A stretch of DNA of 64,000 bases from contig NZ_BDAV01000004.1 of the NCBI RefSeq assembly GCF_001612635.1, positions 1 through 64,000 on the forward strand, in the 5' to 3' direction. The notes under the pieces were generated by a model. That model worked only from the letters and a program-made list of their open reading frames with translations, was not told the origin of the DNA and searched no databases. Shown piece after piece: positions 1 to 13,611 of this stretch (positions are counted from its first letter, which is position 1; every line of letters starts with the position of its first letter). The position numbers and the translations under genes are program-made. This DNA comes from Nocardia africana NBRC 100379 (GTDB lineage Bacteria; Actinomycetota; Actinomycetes; Mycobacteriales; Mycobacteriaceae).

Positions 1-618
1 CCCTCAGAAGGTGGCCATGCCCACAAAGTGCTCCTCGGGAGTGGCGGTTCGCGTGGAGCAATCCGGTCGGGTCGGCTCGACCCGCAATAGTGCGAAGCCG
101 CGTGAAATCCGCTGGTGTGTAACACGAGGCGAGACGGTCACGGTTCTCGGTGTCGGCGAACATGAAATTGGCCATGCGGCCGAGGGGTTCGACCGCGAGC
201 GCGTCGAGCCACGATCGTGCTCGGCCGCAAGGGTATTGGGGTCGAAGCCCGGTGCCGGGGTACTGATGGCGCGAATCAGATAGTCGGCGTCTCGATGACC
301 GACCGCGTTGACCGGAGCGGCAGGCGAACGTAAGGCGCCCGCCAGATGATGGACGAAGACGAAGGCCGGAGTTCGGCGCTGTGGGGACGCCAGATGCGCG
401 AGCTCGGTCTCGAGCGCATCCGGATTCGCCCCGCGTGCGGCCACCGAATCCCCTTGGTAGGGATGCGGGTGTGTCGGCTCGGCAAAAACCCCGGTCAATC
501 GCACGCCGGGGACGGTCGACACCGCTGCCGACACCAATGGCTGTGCCCGCAGCGGCCGCAGCAGCGCCTCACAGTCATCCGGATCACCCAGAAAGCTGAG
601 GTAAATCGTTGCTGTGCG
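1..618 (-). pseudogene. FAD-linked oxidase (BBE-type) C-terminal remnant, frameshifted
   Basis: Reading the minus strand from about 618 downwards gives the C-terminal part of an FAD-linked oxidase of the berberine-bridge-like class, including a stretch on the pattern APVNAVGHRDADYLI that is typical before the C-terminal helix. The N-terminal FAD-binding half is absent. After AAEHDR (near 210) the homologous reading continues in another frame (SWLDALAVEPLG, then MANFMFADTENRDRLASCY, then DPTGLLHAN), so there is a frameshift near 205-213. The original frame runs on to a TGA at 4-6, and the shifted frame has no stop before the window edge. The gene is dead or badly damaged. Upstream it abuts a LysR remnant on the other strand, so the 5' part was lost in a rearrangement. 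Confidence 0.6.
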
Positions 619-925
619 CCATATCGAACTCGCCTGCACCGCAGCACATCTCGCACGCAAGATTTCCTGCGAAACGCAGAGCATCCAATACCTCCTCGAA
701 GGCATCCAGCACGGGCTGGGCGTGGGAGTCCTTCCCCGCGCGGCCATTACCGCCACCGGCTACGGCTTGGTCGCCGTTCCTCTGACCCCCGCTCTCACCC
801 GCGCGATCAGCGCCGCGACCGCCCGGCACCACCCTCCGACACCGGTCACATCGGCATTCCTGCACCAACTGCGGGAACGACGGACTCTCCCCGAGGGCAC
901 CAACGGCCGGCATCCGTGCGGATAG
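614..925 (+). pseudogene. LysR-type regulator, C-terminal remnant
   Basis: The 103-residue reading frame contains the end of a LysR substrate-binding domain. It has ISCETQSIQ followed by LLEGIQHGLGVGVLPR, which is the effector-domain segment that closes the second subdomain, and then a hydrophobic strand and a short C-terminal helix. No helix-turn-helix or first half of the effector domain is present upstream. Instead the sequence runs directly into the FAD-oxidase remnant on the opposite strand. It is a truncated, probably non-functional piece. The 117 bases after it hold nothing recognisable. Confidence 0.55.
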
Positions 926-1041
926 CCGAGCAACCGCATTCGGCAGGCTGTAACGGGTCCGCAGCGCGATCGACGCTGTCGAGCAAGCTGTTGTGGCCTC
1001 AGTGCCGGTTACGCGAAGTGCCGTCGCGGCGGTATCGGCGG

Positions 1042-1479
1042 TCAGTCGGAGACCGAGACGTGGTGTTCGAGGCCGACGGCGGCGGTGAGTTCGTCACGGT
1101 GGCGGCACAGGCGTGGATGCTCGTCGCCGAGCTCACCCATCAGATCGGCCAGTGCGCCGGCGACGGCGTTGAGTTTGTGCTGCACCGCGGCGTTGGCGCG
1201 GGATTGCGTGTTCTGCAGCAGCGCCACCAAAAGGAACGTGATGATGGTGGTCACGGTGTTGATCACCAGCTGCCAGGAGTCCAGACTGGGCAACACCACG
1301 AAACTGGGCACCCACACCAGCACCAGCAGCACACAGAACGCGAAAAACGTTGCCCTCGAAGCGACCCCGCACGCCGCGGTGGCGAAACGGTCGAACGCCG
1401 ACAACCCACCCATCACCTGCGAAGGTCGTTTCGCTGCCGGCGCCTGCACCCGGGGTCCGCACCCGTTGTCGATTGTCAC
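1042..1479 (-). CDS. Low-affinity iron permease family membrane protein
   Basis: A 145-residue protein with a short cytosolic N-terminus, FDRFATAA, two hydrophobic segments (about residues 30-75) and then QNTQSRANAAVQHKLN. This order, with the WQLVINTVTTIITFLL segment between, is the signature of the small low-affinity iron permease family. It should sit in the cytoplasmic membrane; actual iron transport is known only by family name. The GTG at 1479 was chosen because AAGGA lies 7 bases upstream, and longer in-frame starts give a low-complexity Arg-rich extension with no membrane character. It stands alone between gene remnants and the signalling genes. The C-terminal tail is hydrophilic and ends at TGA 1042-1044. 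Confidence 0.6.
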   Translation of the reverse strand: MTIDNGCGPRVQAPAAKRPSQVMGGLSAFDRFATAACGVASRATFFAFCVLLVLVWVPSFVVLPSLDSWQLVINTVTTIITFLLVALLQNTQSRANAAVQHKLNAVAGALADLMGELGDEHPRLCRHRDELTAAVGLEHHVSVSD

Positions 1480-1769
1480 GATGGATCCTTCCGCTCGGGC
1501 GCGCACCCTCGATATGAAAGAAGCGGCACCCGCCGAGGATCGCCTCGGAGGCTGCCGGAGATCGGGTCGGCGCAAACATCTCACCGGCGTTGTACCCGCT
1601 GACATCTCGCCGACACGAAAACCAAAGCCGAACCGACACACCGCCGGCTGCTGACGTCCAGCACGATGCCGACTCACGACGAACTTCCGACGGCTCTCGC
1701 CGCTCCGTCCTCCTGATCGACGGCAATCCCGACGACGCGCGGCAAAGCCGCCGACCGGGTATCGGCGAT

Positions 1770-2723
1770 TCAGTGCGAATGGACGTGGAGCAGAACCCGC
1801 CAGGTGGTGCCGTCGGGTGTGGCGTGGATGCGGACCAAGTCGGCGAGCTCGTTGACGAGGAACAGACCCCGGCCTCCGAAGCGGTCCCGGTCCGGCGGAT
1901 GACGCCCGATCAATGGATCGGTCACATGCCCGAAATCACGCACGTCGAAGGTGATGTCGTCGCCCTCGCGCCACAGCCGCCACCGGCACGGCCCCGCGGT
2001 ATGGACGAGGCTGTTGGTGACCAGCTCCGTGACGATCAATTCGAAGTCGGCGATTCGTTCTTCGGCCAGGCCGAGCCGGCGGGCTTCGGCTGTGGCGGAT
2101 CGCCGGGCGTCCGTCACCTCTGCGGATCTGTCGACGGGGTGTTCGGTCGCGTCGAGCGGCGCGACCAACTCCTGGTTGTATCGGCTGACTACGCTGTCCG
2201 GGTCGTATCGATCGCTGCGGTACCGCCGGTGGGTTTCCCAGACCAGTGGGTGGGTCAGATACGCGTCGGCGAGTGCGTCGGGAGCGAGTCGCGTCGCGTC
2301 GTAGGGGCAGACGATCGTCACGTCGCGACGGGCGAAGGCCGCGTTGATCAATGCCTCGTGCTGCGCGCAGGCGGGGTATTCGGTGGCGGTGCGCCCTTGC
2401 CATATCGGCTCGCCGATGATGCGCACATGCCGGTCGGGGTGGGCATCGGCGAATCGCCGCAACACTCCCGGGATGATCCGGCCCGGATTCCGGCCGGCCT
2501 GCGCCATATCGATCCACGTCACGTGTTCGCCGGCAGATCCGACGGCATCACGCAGCATGTGAAGCCGTGGACCGGGAACAGCGACCGCTATCGGATGCTG
2601 CTGTTCCAGGCCCTCGGTGATGAACGGCGTGAGCGTAGCCAGGTAATCCTCGTCGGATCGATAGAAAACGGCGGGGTGGACGAACTCGCCTGCGCGCGGG
2701 CCCGTGCGGGTTGTCGACGTCAT
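1770..2723 (-). CDS. MEDS-domain / anti-sigma-type HATPase sensor protein
   Basis: A 317-residue cytosolic protein. Residues about 15-180 form a MEDS (DcmR-like sensory) domain, with the FVHPAVFYRSDEDYLATLTPFI opening split by a short loop and TWIDMAQAGRNPGRI. Residues about 215-315 form an RsbW-like HATPase: N-box VTELVTNSLVHT, a DVRDFG segment in place of the classical DxGxG, and a G2 loop GGRGLFLVN. No His-phosphoacceptor domain is present, so it is more likely a Ser kinase or anti-anti-sigma partner than a classical histidine kinase. The ATG at 2723 overlaps the stop of the upstream MEDS-STAS gene (ATGA), which implies translational coupling and a switch pair. The HATPase would be expected to bind or phosphorylate a STAS protein. 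Confidence 0.75.
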   Translation of the reverse strand: MTSTTRTGPRAGEFVHPAVFYRSDEDYLATLTPFITEGLEQQHPIAVAVPGPRLHMLRDAVGSAGEHVTWIDMAQAGRNPGRIIPGVLRRFADAHPDRHVRIIGEPIWQGRTATEYPACAQHEALINAAFARRDVTIVCPYDATRLAPDALADAYLTHPLVWETHRRYRSDRYDPDSVVSRYNQELVAPLDATEHPVDRSAEVTDARRSATAEARRLGLAEERIADFELIVTELVTNSLVHTAGPCRWRLWREGDDITFDVRDFGHVTDPLIGRHPPDRDRFGGRGLFLVNELADLVRIHATPDGTTWRVLLHVHSH

Positions 2724-3580
2724 AGGAGCTGCTCCGCTCGCACGTTGGAAATATCGAGTAGCCGAATCACGCGATCGATACCGGGCCACTGGGTGCGGAT
2801 GACAAGATCCGCATCGCGCACCGCCGCCCAATCCGCCAGCCGAGTCAGCCCGACATGGTCGATGAACTCCACGCCGGTGGCGTCGAGGATCAGCTCGCCG
2901 TCCTCGGGCTTCACCTCGAATCGCTCCAATGTCGGCGCGAGGACCTCACGGGTGGCCAGGTCGAGGTCACCGGCAAGAGCGACGGTGTGACTGTCCGAGA
3001 GCGGAGCGTACAGCCGGAACCCCGCCGCGCGAGCATCGGTACACGGGTGCAGGCAGGCCAGCTGGGCCAGCGCCCCGGCCTCGACCGCCGACCGATCGTA
3101 ACCACACAGCGCCGAGAACGGGTGGCCGGCCATATAGCGGTCGATCAGATGTTCGTAGCGTGCGAAGGCCGCCAGCCGCGTCGCATCGCTCACCAGCGAC
3201 GTGCAATCGACCGCCACTCGCAGTCCTCGAAACCCGTCCGCCACGGCTCGCGCGGTCGCCTCGGCATAGGCCTGGACCTGGCCGGACGGGTCCAGGACCG
3301 CGTCGGGGCCGTAAAGGTCGGTAAGCGACACAACCTCGGCACGTCCGTCCCGCAACGCCTCGCTCCAGCCCGCAAGCTCACGCAAGTCCTCGGCGATGTC
3401 CCCGACCGTGCCCGGCCTGATATAGCGGACGCGACAACCCGCGTCCAACCCATCGGCGAGGAACTCGGCGGCACGAGTCTTGAACTCCGCCATGCCCGTA
3501 TAAGCCCAGCACACATGGTCGTGGGTTCCCAGGCCGCGCGCATGCTGCAACCGAGCAGACCGTCTCATCACGCCCAGCAT
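2720..3580 (-). CDS. MEDS-STAS protein (anti-anti-sigma-type switch partner)
   Basis: A 286-residue protein with an N-terminal MEDS sensory domain (THDHVCWAYTGMAEF, then YIRPGTVGDI, to about residue 185) and a C-terminal STAS domain (about 195-285, SHTVALAGDLDLATREVL, then ILDATGVEFIDHVGL). In SpoIIAA-type STAS proteins the phosphorylated Ser or Thr sits just before the Gly of the DSSG-like motif. Here that motif reads DHVGL, so the acceptor is Val and the normal switch phosphorylation cannot occur at this place. It overlaps the MEDS-HATPase gene by ATGA. The start at 3580 is the first ATG after the divergent region; 3568 (MRRS) is an alternative, and neither has a strong ribosome binding site. 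Confidence 0.7.
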   Translation of the reverse strand: MLGVMRRSARLQHARGLGTHDHVCWAYTGMAEFKTRAAEFLADGLDAGCRVRYIRPGTVGDIAEDLRELAGWSEALRDGRAEVVSLTDLYGPDAVLDPSGQVQAYAEATARAVADGFRGLRVAVDCTSLVSDATRLAAFARYEHLIDRYMAGHPFSALCGYDRSAVEAGALAQLACLHPCTDARAAGFRLYAPLSDSHTVALAGDLDLATREVLAPTLERFEVKPEDGELILDATGVEFIDHVGLTRLADWAAVRDADLVIRTQWPGIDRVIRLLDISNVRAEQLL

Positions 3581-3744
3581 ACTGTGTGCGGCACTCAGCC
3601 CCTCACATCGGGAACCGGCGCCGGCCCACGCCGGGGCGCCGCTCCTCCTCGGTCGAGGACCGCCACACCGACTTTCCCGTTTGGCGACCCGAATCACGGC
3701 AATTCGGTGCACTACCGAGTAACGGCGGCCGTGACGAATGGAGT

Positions 3745-4134
3745 GATGCATCCGATGACGCATCGAGGCCGCATCGAGGAACTCGATTGTCCGTGTGACG
3801 CGTTCGTTTCGCGTTCGCGCTCTGCCGATTTCGAGATCGGCTTCCCGGCCCGCGCCGACCGACTGCATGCGATGCGTGCGCGAACTCTATCGAACACGGA
3901 CACCGAGGAGACGGTGGACTCGTTCGGGTCCTGGGTGAGCGGTGGCAGGGGTGCCTGCACATCGTCGTGGCCGACACGGGAAGTTGGAAGTTCGATCCGG
4001 ATTCCGAGACGTCCAGTCGAGGCCGCGGCATGCAGATCATTCGTCGGGTCGCTACCCAGCTGACGATAGAGGTGCACCGGGACGGGACGATCCTGCACCT
4101 CGCCGTCCCCATTGCGACGAGCGAGCCATCATGA
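3745..4134 (+). pseudogene. RsbW-like anti-sigma kinase, internal deletion/frameshift
   Basis: Two pieces of one RsbW-type HATPase gene lie in different frames. From ATG 3745 the first frame gives the N-terminal strand-helix part ending FEIGFPARADRLHAMR (to about 3876). The second frame, starting near 3868, gives ACANSIEHGHRGDGG (the N-box), LHIVVADTGSWK (G1), SSRGRGMQIIRRVA (G2) and ends with a TGA at 4132-4134. The roughly 30 residues that normally link the first strand pair to the N-box are missing, so a deletion of non-triplet length has fused the two parts out of frame. The product would be non-functional. It lies divergent to the MEDS pair and upstream of the hybrid kinase, so it was probably part of the same switch system. 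Confidence 0.55.
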
Positions 4135-4322
4135 CCGCCGGCAGCGAAGGCGTCGCTGTGGCCGGGTCTTCTCGTCGGGCGCGGTACTACCGCGCCAGGT
4201 GATAGGTTGATCGTCCGAGGATTCACTGGTGCGTTCGTGTTCAGAAGCCAGCACAGCCACCGCCGGTCAGCGGCCGACGTTCGGATTGATGTCCGAGTCG
4301 GGTTGACACAGCGAGGATTGGC

Positions 4323-8575
<4,253 letters not shown>

Positions 8576-8576
<1 letters not shown>

Positions 8577-10969
8577 TGACCGACATCGACAACCCGGGCG
8601 TCCCCGCCGGGAGAGCACCGGATCGCCCGGCACCGGAACCCGCAGTCCATCGTCTCGCCGCCACCGTGGAGCGGCTGCGAAAACAGATCCAGCAGGCCCA
8701 GGCCGCCGCCGACGGACGCGCATTGATCGAGATGGCCAAGGGCATCCTGATCGAGCGACTGAGCTGCGGACCCGCGCACGCAGCACACCAACTCGACGCA
8801 CTCGCCGAGCAAGCAGGCATCACGCCCGTCGAGCTGGCCGCCGACCTCGTCGACCAGGCGGCTCACGACCGGGTCAGCGCGACCGTGGCGCAGTTCTTAC
8901 TGCGCACGTCCACCCTCGGTGAGCCTTCGCCGGCAGTGCGGCTGCGTACCGCCGAGAGCGCGGTCCTCGCGGCCGGCGACACCCAGCGCGTCGCGGAGTC
9001 CGTCTTGGAGCACGCCCTGACGCCCCTGGGTGCCACAGCCGTGGCGATCTGGTCCGCCGACACCGATGGCTCACTGTCACTCGTCGGGTTCGCGGGAGTC
9101 GACCCCCAGGAGGCAGAGCGGTGGCGCTACGTTCCGCCCGGCGTGGCGACCCCGGCCCGGCAAGCACTGCTCGAACGCCGCACGGTGTGGGTGGAAGATC
9201 TTCAGCGGTCCGGACTTCCGTCGATCGGCGATCGCAACGGTGGCCGGGCAGCGATCCCGGCCGGGGCGGGAGGAAAACTACTCGGCGTCCTGGAAGTGTC
9301 CTGGCCACAACCGCTCGAGCCGCAACCACCCCAGGTGCAGCGACAGCTGGAGGCCTTGGCAGAACTGTGCGCTCATCCTCTGGAATCGGACCTGGCCGAC
9401 CTGGTACGACGGCCGGACCAGCCGGAGACCACCGACCTGATCCGGTTGGCGGACGGCTTGTTCGACCCCGCCCTGGTGCTGTTACCCCACCTCGATGACA
9501 ACGGCTCACTGGCCGACTTTCGGATCACCAACGTCAACAGCCGCTTCATCGACCCCGCCGGCCGCCCCCGTGGCCTCGTCATCGGCGCCCTGTTGCACGA
9601 GGCGTACCCGATGTCGTCGGTAGAGGGCCGGTTGTTCGAGCGCACGGAACACGTCTTCGCCACCGGCGAGACCTACCGTGCCGATCATGTCACGCTCACC
9701 GAAATGGTGGACCAGATCCCGCTGACCGTATCCGCCGCGCTCAGTATCAGCCGCCACGGCGACGCCCTCCTCATGATCTGGCGGGTAGAGGACGAAACAG
9801 CGCGACTGGCCGCCCTACTCCAGCACGCCCAGCGGTTGGGCCGCGTCGGCGGGTTCGAAGAAAACCAAACATCCGGCGAAATCACCTGGAGCAGCCAGCT
9901 TTTCGCACTCTACGGACTGGGATCCACCGCCGCACCCATCCCGCTCGCACGGCTTCCACACCACACGCACCACGACGACACCGACGCTGTCGAAACCTTC
10001 CTTCGCACCCTTCTGCACTACCACCGCCCCGGCTCCACCACGTTTCGCCTGGTCCGCCCCGACGGCGGAGTCCGCCACGTTCGAATCGTCGCCGAACCGG
10101 TACTCGACGCGGCGGGACAGCTCCTCGCGATTCGCGGTGCCTACCAAGACATCTCGCCACAGCACTGGACCGAGGTCGCGCTCGCGGCCACGCACGACCG
10201 CCTCGCCGACACCGAACAGCACGCCGCCGAGCAGAGCCAGCTCGCGCGGCAACTCCAGCAAGCGATCATGCCCGCCGAACAGCCCGCGATCGAAGCCTTC
10301 GGACTCAGCGTCGCCGTGCGATACCAACCCGCCGAGCAAGACCATATCGTCGGCGGCGACTGGTACGACGCACTCGTTCTGCCCACCAAGGAAATCCTGG
10401 TATCCGTCGGCGACATCGCCGGCCACGGCATCAAAGCCGCGACCGGCATGGTCGTGCTCCGCAACGCGCTACGCGGGCTCGCCGCCACCGGCGCGGGCCC
10501 GGGCCAAATGCTCACCTGGCTCAACGTCGTCGCCCACCACCTGACCGAGAACATCCTCGCCACCGCGGTCTGCGGCCTCTACGATCCCCACACCCGCGTC
10601 CTGCGCTGGGCCCGAGCCGGCCACCCTCCCCCGATTCTCATCCGCGCGTCCCGCGCCACGAGCCTGCCCGAAATCAAAGGCATGATCCTCGGCGCCGTCG
10701 CGGAAACGACCTACGACGAAGCCGAACTCCAACTCCAACCCGACGACACCCTCCTGCTCTACACCGACGGACTCATCGAACGCCGCGACCGACTCCTCGA
10801 CGACTGCGTGCAGCACCTACTCACCACATCGGCGGCATTCGCCGGCAGCTTGGCGGATCGCCTCGACGACCTCCTCGACAACAGCGACGCCGACACCGAC
10901 GACGACACCTGCGTGGTGGGCATCCAGGTAGGACCGGGCCAAGCCGCGCCCGGAACATCAACGGCCTGA
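8576..10969 (+). CDS. ANTAR-GAF-PAS-SpoIIE protein phosphatase (RsbU/RsbP-like)
   Basis: A 797-residue cytosolic PP2C-type phosphatase. Residues about 25-100 resemble an ANTAR RNA-binding three-helix domain (ALIEMAKGILIERL, then ITPVELAADLV). A GAF-like domain spans about 115-265 and two PAS/PAC-like segments about 285-525. The SpoIIE/PP2C domain spans about 565-785 with the metal motifs VGGDWYDA, VGDIAGHG, LLLYTDGLIERRD and DDDTCVVG. Such enzymes dephosphorylate STAS anti-anti-sigma factors. The start codon shares an A with the stop of the hybrid kinase (TGATG), so the kinase and phosphatase are co-translated. The context suggests that the kinase controls the phosphatase or its ANTAR domain, but no receiver is present in this protein. 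An ANTAR domain at the N-terminus of a phosphatase is not the usual architecture. Confidence 0.85.
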
Positions 10970-11171
10970 AGCCCGTCGGACTCCTCGCACCTCCAGACAG
11001 CGTGCCGAACTACACGCGGTCGACGGATAAAGCTGGCGCGTCAGAGCCCGCGCCTGCCCGGACGATGCCGAATGGGTTCGCTCACATCGACGCCCGACGA
11101 CCCGCCCACAGCGGCACGGCGACGGTAAGTCCGTGGTTCACCCCAACATTCGCGCAGCCGGCGAGATGCAG

Positions 11172-11537
11172 TCACTCCCGATAGATCTTCACGTAAGCGT
11201 TCGTCGCCGTCCCCACGCTCATCGGGCCCAGGCACGAGGCCGTGCCCTGACCGGACGGGCCGAACGAACCATTCCACGACCCCTCGTAGGGGCCCACGGC
11301 CATGAGCGGAAACGCGCCCGGGATACCGTGCAGACCGAAACACTCGACGATCAGCGCGTACTCCCGGCCAACGGGTCCGTCGTCGTGGCACGTCGCCGTA
11401 GCACCGAACAGATCCCGCGATACCGCACAGTCCTGCGGCGCAGCGCCGGCCACACCGGAGCCGAGCACTGTCGCGAAACCCGACACCACGGCCGCGGCAA
11501 CAACGGCCCGTGCCCCGACAACTGTCGTCCTGTTCAT
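11172..11537 (-). CDS. Small secreted protein of unknown function
   Basis: A 121-residue protein that I do not recognise. The N-terminus has a charged start (MNRTT), a hydrophobic stretch of about 25 residues and an Ala-rich cleavage region ending AGAAPQ, which is a Sec signal peptide with a likely AxA site near residue 32. The mature part of about 88 residues has four Cys (in DCAVS, ATCHD, VECFG, ASCLG) and many Gly and aromatic residues, consistent with a small disulfide-bonded exported protein. The ATG at 11537 was chosen because GGGAAG precedes it at suitable distance and because it starts exactly at the signal peptide. It converges with the phosphatase gene; the bases between hold nothing clear. 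Confidence 0.65.
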   Translation of the reverse strand: MNRTTVVGARAVVAAAVVSGFATVLGSGVAGAAPQDCAVSRDLFGATATCHDDGPVGREYALIVECFGLHGIPGAFPLMAVGPYEGSWNGSFGPSGQGTASCLGPMSVGTATNAYVKIYRE

Positions 11538-11723
11538 TCGCTTCCCGTCTCCCGATGGCCTCACTGTCGCTAGATAATCGATCGCCTCCACCGCGGCGTT
11601 AACGGCGACAACGCGATACGCCACAATCTGGGGCCGGGTACACACTCGACCGAGCCGGGCGCGACATGCAGATCTGATTGCCAGAACTCGCTCGCGAAAA
11701 TCACGTTCCGACTTCGTCGGGTC

Positions 11724-13604
11724 TCAAAGGCGCAGCCCCGCAAAGAAGGCGGCCAGTTCATCGGTCGCGGCTAGAGGTAGCACATGCGCAACGTATTGGT
11801 CGGGTCGCACGACGACGACGACACCACCGCGGTCGACCGCGCGGGCCTCGAAGATGTCGTCGCCAGGGATCGCGGCGTAGACATGCTCGTAGTCGACCAG
11901 GCCGAACGGCCCGACTCTCGGCTTGAAAATGTCCGGCACGCGACCGAGTTCGATGGCATGGTGGTCCTGCTGATAGACGACCTTCAGGTCGAACCAGTCG
12001 TTCGGTCGGACGTCATCGGGAAGCTCCGCGAACGGCGAGTGCTCGGACGTGGTAAGCCACCGTGCGGCGTTCTCGAGAGCGGAATCATGGCCGGAGGCAG
12101 CCTCATCCGCGAAAAGGTAGATCCTCCAGCGCCCGTCGGCTCTGGCGTGGTGACCGAGGTGGACCGGGTTGGTGTCGGCCACGCGTGAGACCTTGGCCGA
12201 CGCGAAGCGCTGTCCGATCGGGAACCCCTTCGCGAGATCCTGGTACGTCTTCTGGCCGACGATCATCGATGGTGGGTACTCGGTCCGGAATCCGGTGCGG
12301 AACTCCTCCGTGCTCCGGAAGAACGCCGGCACCTCCGCGACGTCGGCGAGCTCGTCGGTGCGTGTGGCGATCATTGCCGCCCACACCTTGTCGAAGTCGA
12401 TCAGGTTCTTCGCGATGGTCTTGCGCTCGGCGTCGTAGGTGGAGAGCAGCGACTCGGGGGCACGCCCGTCCAGGACGTGGCCGAGCTTCCAACCCAGGTT
12501 GAAGCCGTCCTGGAGCGAGACGTTCATGCCTTGGCCGCCCTTGGCGCTGTGCGTATGGCAGGCGTCGCCGAGGATGAACACCCGTGGCGGGCGCCGGTCG
12601 CCGTTGTGGTCGCGCGGTGTGTCGTCGAACTGCTCGGCGAGCCGGTGGCCGACTTCGTAGACGCTGAACCAGACGACTTGCTTCACGTCGATCGAGTACG
12701 GATGCAGGATCTTGTCGGCCTTCGCGATGACGGTCTCGACGGGCGTGGCCCGGACACCGCTCGCGTCGTCGGGAACTTCGCCCAGGTCGACGTACAGGCG
12801 AAACAGGTATCCCCCCTCTCGGGGGATCACCATCATGTTGCCGTCGGTGCTCGACTGGATGGTCGACAGTAGTCGGATGTCGGGGAAGTCGGTCTCGGCC
12901 AGGACATCGAGCACCCCCCAGGCATGGTTGGCGCTGTGGCCCTCGAATCGGCAACCGATCGACCGGCGTACGCGGCTGTGGGCGCCATCGGCCCCGACGA
13001 GGTACTTCGTACCGACCTCGAACGTCTCTCCTGCACGCTCTCCGGCGGAATGGGCAAGGGTGACAAGCACCGGATGCTTTGAGCCCGAAACGATTTCGTG
13101 GCTCATGTACTCCAGCCCGAAATCTGGCTTCATGCGACTGGGCGAGTTGGCCATGAACTCGGCGAAATAGTCCAGCACGCGTGCCTGGTTGACGAGGATG
13201 TGCGGAAATTCGCTGAGCCCCTTCGGGTCATCGAGTGACCGGCCGGCTCGGGCGATCTTCGTGGGATCGGCGGGGTTCGGCTGCCAGAAGGCGAATTCCG
13301 TCACATGGTGCGCCTCGGCCGCCAGGCGTTCGGCGAATCCGAACGCCTGAAAGGTCTCCACACTCCGGGCTTGGAGGCCGTCCGCGTGGCCGACTTCGAG
13401 ACGGCCGGCGCGGCGCTCGATGACCCGCGTCGTGATGTCGGGGAATTGGGAGAGTTGAGCCGCGGTGATCATGCCGGCGGGTCCGGTGCCGACGATGAGC
13501 ACGTCGACGGTGTCGGGTAGGCCGCTCGGCCGGGTCAGCCCGACGCCAGCGGCAGGCTGTACCCGGGGGTCGCCGGAGATGTATCCGTGGTGATGGAACT
13601 GCAT
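11724..13604 (-). CDS. FAD-dependent aromatic hydroxylase, MobA (3-hydroxybenzoate 4-monooxygenase)-like
   Basis: A 626-residue class A flavin monooxygenase. It starts MQFHHHGYISGDPRVQPAAG, characteristic of the 3-hydroxybenzoate 4-monooxygenase/phenol hydroxylase group, followed by the FAD motif VGTGPAGM (about residue 40), QARSVETFQAFG, the GADGAHSRVRR (DG) motif near 235 and GDACHTHSAKGGQGM (GD motif near 355). A thioredoxin-like C-terminal domain completes the usual ~640-residue length. It should ortho-hydroxylate a phenolic acid using NAD(P)H and O2. The real substrate is inferred only by family; 3-hydroxybenzoate to protocatechuate is the known reaction. It is the last gene of the aromatic operon, 7 bases after the class II aldolase stop. 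Confidence 0.75.
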   Translation of the reverse strand: MQFHHHGYISGDPRVQPAAGVGLTRPSGLPDTVDVLIVGTGPAGMITAAQLSQFPDITTRVIERRAGRLEVGHADGLQARSVETFQAFGFAERLAAEAHHVTEFAFWQPNPADPTKIARAGRSLDDPKGLSEFPHILVNQARVLDYFAEFMANSPSRMKPDFGLEYMSHEIVSGSKHPVLVTLAHSAGERAGETFEVGTKYLVGADGAHSRVRRSIGCRFEGHSANHAWGVLDVLAETDFPDIRLLSTIQSSTDGNMMVIPREGGYLFRLYVDLGEVPDDASGVRATPVETVIAKADKILHPYSIDVKQVVWFSVYEVGHRLAEQFDDTPRDHNGDRRPPRVFILGDACHTHSAKGGQGMNVSLQDGFNLGWKLGHVLDGRAPESLLSTYDAERKTIAKNLIDFDKVWAAMIATRTDELADVAEVPAFFRSTEEFRTGFRTEYPPSMIVGQKTYQDLAKGFPIGQRFASAKVSRVADTNPVHLGHHARADGRWRIYLFADEAASGHDSALENAARWLTTSEHSPFAELPDDVRPNDWFDLKVVYQQDHHAIELGRVPDIFKPRVGPFGLVDYEHVYAAIPGDDIFEARAVDRGGVVVVVRPDQYVAHVLPLAATDELAAFFAGLRL

Positions 13605-13611
13605 GGCGAGG

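Noticed and set aside
4303..4308. TTGACA as a -35 box for the hybrid kinase gene
   Set aside because: It lies only 15 bases before the ATG, which leaves no room for a -10 box and transcription start.
11678..11926. Short plus-strand frame opposite the end of the MobA-like gene
   Set aside because: It is Arg-rich antisense of a clear coding region.
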